Shown here one piece after another: positions 17,395 through 27,984 of a stretch of DNA of 64,000 bases (position 1 is its first letter; every line of letters starts with the position of its first letter). Origin of the DNA: Yoonia sp. G8-12 (GTDB lineage: Bacteria > Pseudomonadota > Alphaproteobacteria > Rhodobacterales > Rhodobacteraceae); assembly GCF_038443675.1 (NCBI RefSeq), contig NZ_CP151762.1, forward strand, positions 1,054,001 through 1,118,000. The letters are read 5' to 3'. Under the pieces are notes generated by a model. That model ran no database searches. It was given only the letters and a program-made list of their open reading frames with translations, and had not been told where the DNA came from. The translations under genes were made by a program, and so were the position numbers.

Positions 17395-19168
17395 ATGAGT
17401 TTGTCGCGCCGCCCGATCTTTGGCCTAGTTGCCGCTATTGCCGCCGCCATGGTGGTACTGGGCGCGCTGTCGTTTCCGGCATTGGAGCGGCATTCCATGC
17501 GGCTGCAGGCCGAAAAAGATGCGGTGCCGCTCAAGCTCGCGGTTGAGGGTCTGCGCGCCGCCGTTGACAGGTACGCCCCCTGCCCGCCTTGATCGCGGAA
17601 CGGGCAACTTTGATTGACCTTTTGGCCAATCCTGGCAATCCCGCCCTTGTCGCCGCCGTCAACGAAGATCTGCGACAAACGGCGGCAACGGTGCGGGCAA
17701 GCGACGTTTATCTGATGGATATTTCCGGTCTGACCATCGCCGCCGCCAGCTACCGCGAACCAAGCAGCTTTCTGGGCCGCAACTTCAACTACCAGACCTA
17801 CTTCAGTCAGGCTTTGGGCGGCGCTTTGTCCAGTTTCTCGGTCTATGGCACCACAACAGGCGAGCGCGGCTATTTTTACGCGGCACCGGTGGAAGACGGC
17901 GAACGCATCGTCGGGGTTCTGGCGGTCAAATTCAACGTGTCGGCCTTTGAAAGCATCTGGCGCGGCGCCAATAGCGAATTCATGGTGGCTGACCGGAATG
18001 ATTTTGTCTTTATGTCCTCGCGCCCTGACTGGCACTTTCGCGCCATGCGCCCGCTCAGCGATGCGACCCTGCGGTTGATTGCGCAAAACCTGCAATATCC
18101 CATCGACCGGATCGAACTGCTGCCCATCACCACAAGCCCGCTGGATGCCGATGCGCGTTTGGTCACGATCGAGGGGACTGAGCGCGAAACCTACATTCTG
18201 ACGTCGCAACGTCTGGCTGATCTTGACTGGACCATGTCATCGCTCTCGCCCATTGGGCCAGCCACGCTCAACGCTTTGCAGTCACTCTTGATCGCGGGTT
18301 TGACGGGTCTTTTGTTGCTGGGTGCCCTGCTCGCCTATCTGCTCAAACAGGCGCGACTGACCGAGGCCTTCGCCAAGGAACAAGACGCCAAACGCGTGTT
18401 GGAGGCGGCGGTTGCGGACCGCACCACCGATCTGGAAACCGCGCTGGGGGATCTGCGCCAAACCCAGACCGATCTTATTCAGGCGGGCAAACTGTCGGCA
18501 CTGGGGCAAATGTCGGCCGCACTCAGCCATGAGTTCAACCAACCACTGGCGGCGGTGAAAACCTACGCCGATAATGCCAACGCGTTTCTTGACCGCGATC
18601 AGGTCGCCCAAGCCAAAGACAATATCAACCGCATCTCGAAGATGGCCGACCGGATGGCAACGATTTCGGCGCATCTGCGCAACTTTGCCCGCCGCCCCCA
18701 GCAAGCGACCGGTCCTTTGCTTTTGAATGCGGTGGTGCAGGATGCGCTGGCGGTGATTGAAATGCGCCTTGCAGCACAGGGTGGCGAAATTGCCTATACC
18801 CCACCAAAGACGGAAATCTGGGTCACTGGCGGGCACGTGCGTTTGCAGCAGGTCATCGTCAATCTGATCAACAACGCGCTTGACGCGATGGAGGATCAGG
18901 CCAAGCGGGTTGTCACATTGGATGTCACGGGCACAAGCCTGCATGTCCGCGACACCGGCCCCGGCATTGAACATGACGCGATTGCCAAAATCTTTGATCC
19001 TTTCTTTACAACGAAAGCACCGGGCAAGGGGCTTGGGCTGGGTCTGTCGATTTCATACAATATTGTGAGCGACTTTGGCGGCACGCTTTGCGCGGCCAAC
19101 CATCCTGACGGTGGCGCGATCTTTACCGTCAAACTTCAGCGCGCCGCCCCGATCAAGGTCGCAGCCCA

Positions 19169-19172
<4 letters not shown>
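17395..19172 (+). pseudogene. dctB: DctB-type sensor histidine kinase, split by a one-base frameshift
   Basis: The frame from the ATG at 17395 encodes an N-terminal membrane segment (FGLVAAIAAAMVVLGALSF) and the start of a periplasmic domain, then stops at 17592. A second frame, usable from 17589, carries the rest: the double-PAS-like sensor region, a second membrane segment (LIAGLTGLLLLGALLAYLL), a coiled linker, the H-box SHEFNQPLAAVKTYADNANA and the ATPase boxes DTGPGIEHDAIAKIFDPFF and GKGLGLGLS. Adding one C to the five-C run at 17576-17580 gives RYAPLPALIAERATLID and one 592-residue protein of normal DctB length. The kinase would pass phosphate to the DctD-type regulator that overlaps its stop by four bases. 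The neighbouring TAXI transporter suggests it senses that transporter's substrate; C4-dicarboxylates are not assured. Confidence 0.82.
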
Positions 19173-20497
<1,325 letters not shown>

Positions 20498-20509
20498 CGT
20501 GGCCAAAAT

Positions 20510-20561
20510 GTACCCATTTCGACCCACGCAAAGCGCGGTTTGTCCCCTTTGCGACCCATCG
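20510..20561 (+). promoter_or_regulatory. direct repeats upstream of the TAXI binding-protein gene
   Basis: Two similar 20-base elements, GTACCCATTTCGACCCACGC (20510-20529) and GTCCCCTTTGCGACCCATCG (20542-20561), lie 32 bp apart, about three helical turns, on the same face of the DNA. They sit 165-215 bp before the TAXI binding-protein ATG, where enhancer sites for a DctD-type activator would be expected. The assignment is inferred from position and repetition only; I could not find a convincing -24/-12 promoter between them and the gene. Confidence 0.35.
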
Positions 20562-20725
20562 TTTGGCTTAAATTTTCGATGTTAACGCAAACATAACCGC
20601 AGAAACCTTGTGTTGCCTGCGCCAGACAGTGGAAGTCGGTCCTGTCCCGTTTATATACACGCTACGTGTTCAAAATCACGGGCTGGCCCGGGAGAGGCCA
20701 GAAATCAATTGTGGAGGAAGTCCCT

Positions 20726-21712
20726 ATGAAACTAGCAGCGCTTATCGCGACAACTGCTTTGACAGCAACAACAGCTTTTGCAGCCGGTCACGAAGACCGC
20801 ACCGGTTGGCCAGAGAGCTTTACCGTCGGTACAGCATCCCAGGGCGGCACATACTTTGCCTATGGGTCCGGCTGGGCGAACCTGGTGGCCGAAGAGCTGG
20901 GCCTGACAGGCGGCGGCGAAGTCACCGGTGGCCCGATGCAGAACATGGCACTGGTGCACACAGGCGACGCACAGTTCGGCATGACAACAATGGGTCCGGC
21001 AGCTGAATCCATCGCCGGTACAAACCCGATCGCGCCCGGTCTGCAAATGACCAGCGCGTGTGCGATGTTCCCGATGTACCAGACACCGTTCTCGGTCACG
21101 ACACTGGCCTCATCCGGCATTACATCCATCGCGGATATCCCTGATGGCGCGCGGATCGGCTTTGGCCCAGCGGGTTCCACATCCGACACATACTTTCCAC
21201 GCATGATGGAAGAGCTCGGTGTGAACTTTGAGCGCCGCAACGGTGGTTGGGGTGACCTTGGTGGCCAGTTGCAGGACGGTCTGCTGGACGTGATCGCGTT
21301 TGCGGCTGGTGTTCCTGTGCCTGCCGTGTCCCAGTTGGAAGTGCAAACTGACGTGAACATCATCGAGTTCACCGAAGAAGAGCAGGCAGCTATCATGGCC
21401 GCCTTCCCTGTCTCTGAATTCGATATCGCAGCTGACATATACACAACACTGGAAGCACCGGCACGTTCGGTTTCCATGTGGAACTTTGCCATCGCAAACT
21501 GTGATCTGCCAGCGTCCTTCGTCAAAGCAGCCGTGGACGTCGTGATGTCCGACAACGAGCGTATGGTGAACATCCACCGTGCCGCCCGTTCCACTCTGCC
21601 AGAGAACTGGACAAAGAACGCAGGCGTTCTGCCATGGCACCCAGGTGCAGCCGAGTGGTTCATCGAGAACGCTGGCGCAGAGATCCCTGCCGATCAGATC
21701 TTCGGCAACTAA
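20726..21712 (+). CDS. TAXI-family TRAP transporter solute-binding protein
   Basis: The 328-residue periplasmic protein starts with a signal peptide (KLAALIATTALTATTAFA, cut before AGHEDR). The mature part has FTVGTASQGGTYFAYGSGWA, the hallmark start of TAXI proteins, and SIADIPDGARIGFGPAGS near residue 135-150. A very strong ribosome binding site, GTGGAGGAAG, precedes the ATG at 20726. TAXI proteins deliver their substrate to a fused TRAP permease, here the gene at 21831. Substrates of this family are poorly known (glutamate-like compounds in some cases). The DctB/DctD-type pair just upstream is the likely regulator. Confidence 0.88.
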   Translation: MKLAALIATTALTATTAFAAGHEDRTGWPESFTVGTASQGGTYFAYGSGWANLVAEELGLTGGGEVTGGPMQNMALVHTGDAQFGMTTMGPAAESIAGTNPIAPGLQMTSACAMFPMYQTPFSVTTLASSGITSIADIPDGARIGFGPAGSTSDTYFPRMMEELGVNFERRNGGWGDLGGQLQDGLLDVIAFAAGVPVPAVSQLEVQTDVNIIEFTEEEQAAIMAAFPVSEFDIAADIYTTLEAPARSVSMWNFAIANCDLPASFVKAAVDVVMSDNERMVNIHRAARSTLPENWTKNAGVLPWHPGAAEWFIENAGAEIPADQIFGN

Positions 21713-21722
21713 GCCCTGATCG

Positions 21723-21753
21723 CCCGAGGCCGCTTTTCGCAAGCGGCCTCGGG
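21723..21753 (+). terminator. strong hairpin between TAXI binding protein and permease genes
   Basis: A perfect 13-bp stem, CCCGAGGCCGCTT paired with AAGCGGCCTCGGG around a TTCGC loop, lies 11 bases after the stop. There is no long T run, so it probably works as a partial terminator or 3' end protector that gives more binding protein than permease. Confidence 0.65.
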
Positions 21754-21830
21754 ACCCTTGATTTATTCAACAAAATTGATGCAGGCTAAACGTCCGTCAG
21801 GGCAATCTATCAGCATGCGAGGATCACACC

Positions 21831-24050
21831 ATGACAACCGATCAAACATCAGACGATCAAACCGATGGCCCCGTTCTGGCCGAAGGGGTCGACGAAGAAC
21901 CGGTCGAGCATAACCGCCGCATCTTTACAGGGCGGACATATCTGGTCGTCGCGGCTGTCTCGGCGTTCTATGCCCTGTTTCACATGGCCGCCCTCAACGG
22001 CTGGTCGATCGAGGCTTGGACCGGCATCGAAATACCTTTGCTGCCTGTCTTCCCGATGGAAACATGGAACTTTCGCATCGTCCACATTGCGGGCGCTTTG
22101 ATCCTCGGTTTCACACTGTATTCCGCGCGCGCCTTCCCCGACGCGGACGGTGATGCGCACAGCCCGCTTGATTATCTCGCTTATCTTGCCCTGCTTCCTG
22201 CCCTTTATGCCTGTTACACGGCGCTTGGGTTTGCCGCCGATATCCAGGGCGGTGTGATGTGGAACGGTATGGATGAAGGCATCCGTACCGCAGAAATCTA
22301 TCATTACGGTTATCCGCTTTTGGCGGCGACCACCGCTGGCATCGTTCTTGGCTGGTTGCGCCCGCGTGTCCGCGGTACAATCGCTCCTGCCGATCTGGTG
22401 TTGAGTGTGTGCGGTATCGCCGTCGCCATGTATCTGATCACGATTTTCGGCACATTGATGCGCAACTCGACCGGCACACCCTTCGCGCCGATCGGGATGA
22501 GCCTTGCCGCCGTTGCAGGCACTGCCTTGATTATGGAATTGACCCGCCGCGTTGCGGGCATGGCATTGATCATCATCGCGGGCATCTTTCTGGTCTACGT
22601 CTTTGTGGGCGACCTGCTTCCCGGCTTCCTGAACGCGCCCGATATCACGTGGCAGCGCTTCTTTAGCCAAGTCTACACCGATGCAGGTATCCTCGGGCCA
22701 ACGACTGCTGTGTCCTCGACCTACATCATTCTGTTCATCATCTTTGCGGCCTTCTTGCAGGCCTCCAAAGTTGGCGACTACTTTGTGAACTTCGCATTTG
22801 CCATGGCTGGCCGCGCACGCGGCGGTCCGGCGAAAGTGGCGATTTTTGCGTCCGGTCTGATGGGGATGATCAACGGCACCTCTGCGGGTAACGTGGTTGC
22901 GACAGGATCACTGACGATCCCGTTGATGAAGAAGGTAGGCTACAAGCCGACGACCGCAGGCGCGGTTGAGGCTGCAGCATCCACAGGTGGCCAGATCATG
23001 CCGCCGATCATGGGCGCCGGTGCCTTTATCATGGCCGAGATCACGGGTATTCCCTACACCGATATCGCCATTGCCGCGATCATTCCGGCGATCCTGTATT
23101 TCGTGTCCATCTACTTCATGGTGGATTTCGAGGCGGCAAAACTGGGTATGCGCGGCATGCGCGAAGATGAGCTGCCCAAGCTGAAAGACATGGTGCGCCG
23201 CGTCTTTTTGTTCCTGCCGATCATCATCCTGATTGCCGCGCTCTTCATGGGCTATTCGGTCATCCGTGCAGGTACCTTGGCAACGGCCTCTGCCGCTGTG
23301 GTCAGCTGGTTCACGCCCTACCGCATGGGTATCCGTTCTGTCACCAAAGCGTTTGAACTGGCGGGCATCATGTCGATCCAGATCATCGCGGTCTGTGCCT
23401 GTGCCGGTATCATCGTGGGTGTGATCTCGCTTACCGGTGTTGGCGCGCGCTTCTCGTCCGTGCTTTTGAACATCGCCGAAGCCAACCAATTGCTGGCCCT
23501 GTTCTTTGCCATGTGCATCGCGATCCTGCTGGGGATGGGGATGCCGACAACGGCAGCCTACGCTGTGGCGGCATCAGTTGTCGCACCGGGCCTTGTGCAA
23601 CTGGGTATCCCGCTGCTGACAGCGCACTTCTTTGTGTTCTACTTCGCCGTTGTCTCAGCGATCACGCCACCTGTGGCCTTGGCCAGTTATGCGGCGGCGG
23701 GGATATCGGGGGCCAATCCGATGGCCACGTCGGTTGCATCGTTCAAGATCGGCATTTCGGCCTTCATCGTGCCGTTCATGTTCTTCTACAACGGCGCAAT
23801 CTTGATGGATGGTTCATGGTTCGAAGTGATCCGTGCCGGTATCACAGCGGTCTTCGGGGTGTTCCTGCTGTCCTCGGGTGTCCAGGGCTGGTGGGTTGGC
23901 AACCGCGCGGCAACGCCGATCCGGATCGGCCTGCTGATTGTCGCGCTTTGCATGATTGCGGGCGGATTGCTGACAGACCTGATCGGGATTGGTGGCGCTG
24001 TGGCCCTGTACTTCATGGCCAAAGTCGCGCAGCCAAAGGTCGCTGCATAG
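21831..24050 (+). CDS. TRAP transporter permease, fused small and large subunits (TAXI type)
   Basis: The 739-residue integral membrane protein has an acidic cytosolic N-terminus (about 35 residues), a first group of membrane helices to about residue 230 corresponding to the small (DctQ-like) subunit, then the large DctM-like part. Typical large-subunit signatures are GLMGMINGTSAGNVVATGS near 345 and LLGMGMPTTAAYAVAASVVA near 565. Fused permeases of this kind partner TAXI binding proteins and import substrate with a sodium gradient. It lies 118 bp after the binding-protein gene, with a hairpin between. The two genes form one transport unit. Confidence 0.9.
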   Translation: MTTDQTSDDQTDGPVLAEGVDEEPVEHNRRIFTGRTYLVVAAVSAFYALFHMAALNGWSIEAWTGIEIPLLPVFPMETWNFRIVHIAGALILGFTLYSARAFPDADGDAHSPLDYLAYLALLPALYACYTALGFAADIQGGVMWNGMDEGIRTAEIYHYGYPLLAATTAGIVLGWLRPRVRGTIAPADLVLSVCGIAVAMYLITIFGTLMRNSTGTPFAPIGMSLAAVAGTALIMELTRRVAGMALIIIAGIFLVYVFVGDLLPGFLNAPDITWQRFFSQVYTDAGILGPTTAVSSTYIILFIIFAAFLQASKVGDYFVNFAFAMAGRARGGPAKVAIFASGLMGMINGTSAGNVVATGSLTIPLMKKVGYKPTTAGAVEAAASTGGQIMPPIMGAGAFIMAEITGIPYTDIAIAAIIPAILYFVSIYFMVDFEAAKLGMRGMREDELPKLKDMVRRVFLFLPIIILIAALFMGYSVIRAGTLATASAAVVSWFTPYRMGIRSVTKAFELAGIMSIQIIAVCACAGIIVGVISLTGVGARFSSVLLNIAEANQLLALFFAMCIAILLGMGMPTTAAYAVAASVVAPGLVQLGIPLLTAHFFVFYFAVVSAITPPVALASYAAAGISGANPMATSVASFKIGISAFIVPFMFFYNGAILMDGSWFEVIRAGITAVFGVFLLSSGVQGWWVGNRAATPIRIGLLIVALCMIAGGLLTDLIGIGGAVALYFMAKVAQPKVAA

Positions 24051-24076
24051 GCTGACGCGTTCAGCGAACAAAATCA

Positions 24077-24106
24077 GGGAGCGGCGCAAATGCCCCGCTC
24101 CCTTTT
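24077..24106 (+). terminator. intrinsic terminator after the TRAP permease gene
   Basis: GGGAGCGG (24077-24084) pairs with CCGCTCCC (24095-24102), followed by TTTT and an AT-rich tail. It ends the TAXI-TRAP operon. The remaining stretch to 24311 holds no gene I can support. Confidence 0.8.
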
Positions 24107-24311
24107 ATATTTCCGCACCAGACCTTTAATCACACTTGTGGCGGTCTACATGGAGTTCAACAAGCAAGACCGGGATGGTCCATTGTTCAGCAGCATGAAC
24201 CACGCCGCAATCGCAGTGATCTGCGCAAACAATGGCTATTACGTTCGCGCGAAAAATAAGTTATCCGGCGCGCACTGCGTATAGAAATGACCACCAATCT
24301 GGAAGTCCGCT

Positions 24312-25280
24312 TTGATTGAACTCAGCCCCTATGAGCTTTTCGTACTGGCCGCTGGCGCAATGGCGTTCGGCCTTTATCTTTTGATCAAAGGCGGGGACTG
24401 GACGGTAGATGCCGCCGTTTTTGTCGCCGAACGCACCGGACTTTCGCCGCTGTTTATCGGGGCCACGATCGTATCATTCGGCACCTCGGTGCCCGAACTT
24501 TTTACATCCGTCACTGCAAACGTCCAAGGCTACCCCGGCATCGCGCTTGGCAATGTGCTGGGATCGAATGTCGCCAACATTCTGTTGGTACTGGGGGCGA
24601 CGGCCTTTGTGTTTCAGGTCACGGCAAAACCAAAGGACCTGATCAAAGACCTTGGCATGATGCTCTTGGCGACGGCGATCATGGCTTACGGGATGCTGAC
24701 GGGCGGCTTTAGCCAGTTTTTCGGCCTGATGATGTTCGCTATTCTGGCAAGCTTTGTTTTCTACCAATACAAAACCGACAGCATCCCGCTTGAACCAGAC
24801 GCTGACGATGATGACGCCCCCGCCATCACCACGATGAAGGGCGCGATTATAGTCCTGCTCGCGGGATTGGCCGCCCTTGGGGTCGGATCGGAACTGTTGG
24901 TCAAAGGGGCCGTTCAAACGGGATCTGCAATCGGTGTTCCCGAAGCCATCATTGGCCTGACTGTCGTGGCTTTCGGCACCTCGTTGCCGGAACTGTCCAC
25001 CTGTATCGCCGCCGCGCGCAAGCAATCGGTTGGCCTGATCCTTGGCAACATTATCGGGTCGAACACATTCAACATCCTGTCGATTATCGCCCTGACCGCC
25101 GTGATTGCGCCTTTGGACGTTGATCCGGTCCTGCTGGGTGCGGATCTGTGGATCACGGTGGCCGTCGCTGTTGTCTTTGCAATTTGGATGCTGACTGTCG
25201 GCAGCCTGAAACGATCAACCGGGATCGTCATGATGGCCGCCTATGTCGTCTTTGTTGCGGCGCAATATATCACGCCCTAG
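24312..25280 (+). CDS. calcium/sodium antiporter (CaCA family, YrbG-like)
   Basis: The 322-residue membrane protein is made of two homologous halves. Each carries the alpha-repeat motif: GATIVSFGTSVPELFTSVTA followed by GNVLGSNVANILLVLG in the first, and GLTVVAFGTSLPELSTCIAA followed by GNIIGSNTFNILSI in the second. The conserved glutamates of these repeats bind the cation. The halves are joined by an acidic loop (EPDADDDDAP). It exchanges Na+ or H+ for Ca2+ across the inner membrane. The start is a TTG at 24312 with GGAAG upstream. It lies 38 bp before gnd on the same strand. Confidence 0.88.
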   Translation: MIELSPYELFVLAAGAMAFGLYLLIKGGDWTVDAAVFVAERTGLSPLFIGATIVSFGTSVPELFTSVTANVQGYPGIALGNVLGSNVANILLVLGATAFVFQVTAKPKDLIKDLGMMLLATAIMAYGMLTGGFSQFFGLMMFAILASFVFYQYKTDSIPLEPDADDDDAPAITTMKGAIIVLLAGLAALGVGSELLVKGAVQTGSAIGVPEAIIGLTVVAFGTSLPELSTCIAAARKQSVGLILGNIIGSNTFNILSIIALTAVIAPLDVDPVLLGADLWITVAVAVVFAIWMLTVGSLKRSTGIVMMAAYVVFVAAQYITP

Positions 25281-25318
25281 CGGCACACCGGACGCACGAA
25301 CACAAAGGACCAAATGAC

Positions 25319-26722
25319 ATGAGCAAAGCAGAGATCGGTCTGATAGGCCTTGGCACTATGGGGGCCGCCCTTGCACTGAACATCGCCGACAAGGGTTTTG
25401 ATATCGCCGTCTGGAACAGAACGACGCAAAAGACCCACGACTTTCACGACGATGCCGGTGATCTTGCCGCGCGGATTACCCCGACCGACACGCTGGAAGA
25501 TCTGGTTGCGAACCTTAAATCCCCCCGCGCGATTATCCTGATGGTGCCCGCTGGCGATCCGGTTGATGACCAGATCAAAGCCCTGCGCCCGCTCTTGGAT
25601 GATGACGACATGATCATCGACGCAGGCAACGCGAATTTCCACGACACCAACCGTCGCGTCAAAGAGGCAGGCGATTTGCCCTATCTGGGCATCGGTGTGT
25701 CCGGTGGCGAAGAAGGCGCGCGTTTCGGACCGTCCATCATGGGCGGTGGCAAGCGGGAATACTGGGACCGTGTCGCCCATATCCTTCAGGCGATTTCTGC
25801 CAAGCACAAAGGCCAGCCCTGCGCCACCTGGATGGGCGAAGAAGGTGCCGGACATTTCGTCAAAGCGGTCCACAACGGGATCGAATACGCCGACATGCAG
25901 ATGATCGCCGAGGCCTACGGCATCATGCGTGACGGTCTTGGAATGGATAACACCGCCATCGCAGAAACCTTTGCGACATGGGACAAAGGCCCGCTGCGCA
26001 GCTACCTGATTGAGATTTCCGGCAAGGTGGCGGCAGCGGTTGATCCCGAAACAGGCAAACCCATGCTGGATGTCATCGTCGATGCGGCAGGCCAAAAAGG
26101 CACAGGCCGCTGGACCGCGATTGAAGCCCAGCATCTGGCCGCAGCGATCCCCGCGATTGAGGCCGCTGTCGTGGCGCGTAACCTTTCAGCCCAGTTAGAG
26201 GCGCGCGCCGCAGGCGAGGCACTCTTTGGTGCAGCCCCGCACCATATCGCCCATGATGTGTTGTCTCTGGACGCACTGGAAGAAGCGCTGATCGCAGGCA
26301 AAATCCTGTGCTATGCTCAAGGCTTTGGGATGATCGAAAAGGCGTCGGACAAATACGGCTGGGCGCTGCCCCTGCCCGCGATTGCCGAAGTGTGGCGCGA
26401 AGGCTGCATTATCCGCTCGGACATGCTGGATGATATGGCCACGGCATTGCGCGAAGACCCAGACCGCAACCTGATGATGGCCTCGGGTTTCGCGGATCGG
26501 TTGAAACACACACACAACGCGCTGCGTATTGTGGTCGCACAAGCGGCGCTGCATGGCTTGGCGGTACCGGCATTGTCGTCAGGGCTTGCCTATTTTGACG
26601 CGATGCGCACCGCGCGCGGCACCGCAAACATGATCCAGGGCCAGCGTGACTTTTTTGGTGCGCACGGGTTTGCGCGGTTTGACGGGGGCGAGGATCACCA
26701 CGGCCCGTGGGGTGATACATAA
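25319..26722 (+). CDS. gnd: 6-phosphogluconate dehydrogenase, decarboxylating
   Basis: Gnd converts 6-phosphogluconate to ribulose 5-phosphate, CO2 and NADPH in the pentose phosphate pathway. The 467-residue protein has the N-terminal GLIGLGTMGAALALNIADKG nucleotide motif, GIGVSGGEEGARFGPSIMGG near residues 123-142, and the catalytic region GAGHFVKAVHNGIEYADMQM near 178-197 with the active Lys and Asn. AAAGGA precedes the ATG at 25319; the open frame upstream overlaps the antiporter gene and is not coding. Length is normal for the long form of the enzyme. Confidence 0.95.
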   Translation: MSKAEIGLIGLGTMGAALALNIADKGFDIAVWNRTTQKTHDFHDDAGDLAARITPTDTLEDLVANLKSPRAIILMVPAGDPVDDQIKALRPLLDDDDMIIDAGNANFHDTNRRVKEAGDLPYLGIGVSGGEEGARFGPSIMGGGKREYWDRVAHILQAISAKHKGQPCATWMGEEGAGHFVKAVHNGIEYADMQMIAEAYGIMRDGLGMDNTAIAETFATWDKGPLRSYLIEISGKVAAAVDPETGKPMLDVIVDAAGQKGTGRWTAIEAQHLAAAIPAIEAAVVARNLSAQLEARAAGEALFGAAPHHIAHDVLSLDALEEALIAGKILCYAQGFGMIEKASDKYGWALPLPAIAEVWREGCIIRSDMLDDMATALREDPDRNLMMASGFADRLKHTHNALRIVVAQAALHGLAVPALSSGLAYFDAMRTARGTANMIQGQRDFFGAHGFARFDGGEDHHGPWGDT

Positions 26723-26785
26723 ACCTTGCTTGGTGATGTGTCGCGCTGCTACGCTTTTCCTATTCAATGGATAGGACATAGACAA

Positions 26786-27241
26786 ATGAAACGTTTTACC
26801 TCACTCGTTGCTAGCACCGCACTTATGATTACAGGCACCGCCGTTCAGGCCGGTGGTCTGTCAGATGAAATCGTCGAACCCGTCGTGATCATGGAAGAAG
26901 AGCCGATGGCCGCAGGGTCTTCGATCAGTCCAACCGTTATTGTCTTGGGGATACTGGGCGCGCTTTTGATTGCCGCCGCAGTCGGGGACGACGACGACGA
27001 TGAAGAGGAGTTAGCGTTGGGGAGTGATATGCGTCTCAAGCAAGACATCACGCAAATCGGCACAGCCGCAAATGGCCTGCCGCTCTATTCCTACCGCTAT
27101 ATCGGTCATGACCAGCTGTTTTCAGGTGTTATGGCACAGGACGTTCTGCACCACACGCCCGAGGCTGTTGTGACATTGCCTGGCGGTTTGATGGCGGTAA
27201 ATTACGATATGCTTGGCCTGAAAATGGAACGCATCAACTAA
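26786..27241 (+). CDS. small secreted protein with a peptidase S74-like (tail-fibre chaperone) domain
   Basis: The 151-residue product has a signal peptide (KRFTSLVASTALMITGTAVQA), a hydrophobic stretch (VIVLGILGALLIAAAV), an acidic run (DDDDDEEE) and then SDMRLKQDITQIGTAANGLP. This matches the start of the intramolecular chaperone domain of phage endosialidases and tail spikes, including the SDxRLK serine-lysine motif. The SGVMAQDVLHHTPEAVV segment that follows is also typical. In phage proteins this domain helps trimerise a large fibre and then cuts itself off. Here it stands alone, anchored or exported, so its function is unknown. No phage genes are nearby. A terminator follows. Confidence 0.75.
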   Translation: MKRFTSLVASTALMITGTAVQAGGLSDEIVEPVVIMEEEPMAAGSSISPTVIVLGILGALLIAAAVGDDDDDEEELALGSDMRLKQDITQIGTAANGLPLYSYRYIGHDQLFSGVMAQDVLHHTPEAVVTLPGGLMAVNYDMLGLKMERIN

Positions 27242-27265
27242 TCAGGCAAATCTGATAGCGATCAG

Positions 27266-27292
27266 GGCGCGTCTTGCCGGACGCGCCTTTTT
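27266..27292. terminator. intrinsic terminator between convergent genes
   Basis: GGCGCGTC (27266-27273) pairs with GACGCGCC (27280-27287) around a short loop and is followed by TTTTT on the plus strand. It ends transcription of the S74-like gene; on the other strand it lies just after the phoB stop and may also act there. Confidence 0.8.
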
Positions 27293-27293
27293 A

Positions 27294-27980
27294 TTAACCC
27301 AAAGCATAGCCCGCCCCGCGCACCGTGCGCACGGGATCACCGCCACCGTTTTGCGTCAGAACCTTGCGCAACCGGCCCACATGCACATCTACGGTACGGG
27401 TATCGACGTAGATATCGCGCCCCCAGACCCGATCCAGCAACATGTCGCGCGACCAAACGCGCCCGGGCTTTTCCATAAACGTCGACAGCAGGCGAAACTC
27501 GGTCGGGCCAAGTTTCAGTGCCATATCGTTGCGGGTCACGCGGTGGGTTTCGGCATCAAGCACGATATCATCAAAGGTCAAAACCTGCCCCACGGTCGCT
27601 GGGCGCACGCGCCGCAGTTGCGAGCGTACCCGCGCCATCAGCTCGGATACGGAATAGGGTTTCACCACATAGTCGTCGGCCCCGGTTTCCAGCCCGCGCA
27701 CCTTGTCCACCTCTTCGGCGCGCGCCGACAGCATGATGATCGGGATAATGCGGGTGTCGGGGTTGACCTTTAGACGCCGGCACACTTCGATCCCAGACAG
27801 ATGGGGCATCATCCAATCCAGCACGATCACATCGGGCGCGTCTTCGGCCACGCACAGCAAACCTTCTTCGCCATTTTCGGCACGGCTGACGCGGAAACCT
27901 TCGGCCTCAAGATTGTATCCCAAGACCTCCCGCTGGGCGGCCTCATCTTCGACAATCAGAACATGGGGTTGCTGGGTCAT
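27294..27980 (-). CDS. phoB: phosphate regulon response regulator PhoB
   Basis: The 228-residue OmpR-type regulator has a receiver domain with phospho-acceptor Asp55 (VIVLDWMMPHLSGIEVC) and switch residues (ADDYVVKPYS). Its winged-helix DNA-binding domain ends TVDVHVGRLRKVL and VRTVRGAGYAL. Phosphorylated PhoB activates Pho-box promoters such as the one before pstS. It is the last gene of the phoR-pstSCAB-phoU-phoB run, 4 bp after phoU. The histidine kinase partner is the phoR gene at the other end. Confidence 0.93.
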   Translation of the reverse strand: MTQQPHVLIVEDEAAQREVLGYNLEAEGFRVSRAENGEEGLLCVAEDAPDVIVLDWMMPHLSGIEVCRRLKVNPDTRIIPIIMLSARAEEVDKVRGLETGADDYVVKPYSVSELMARVRSQLRRVRPATVGQVLTFDDIVLDAETHRVTRNDMALKLGPTEFRLLSTFMEKPGRVWSRDMLLDRVWGRDIYVDTRTVDVHVGRLRKVLTQNGGGDPVRTVRGAGYALG

Positions 27981-27984
27981 GGGC

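Noticed and set aside
20683..20700. GG-N10-GC sequence resembling a sigma54 promoter before the TAXI gene
   Set aside because: The -12 part is poor and the start point would fall on the ribosome binding site.
24090..24284. 64-codon frame after the TRAP permease
   Set aside because: It starts inside the terminator, has no ribosome binding site and no recognisable features.
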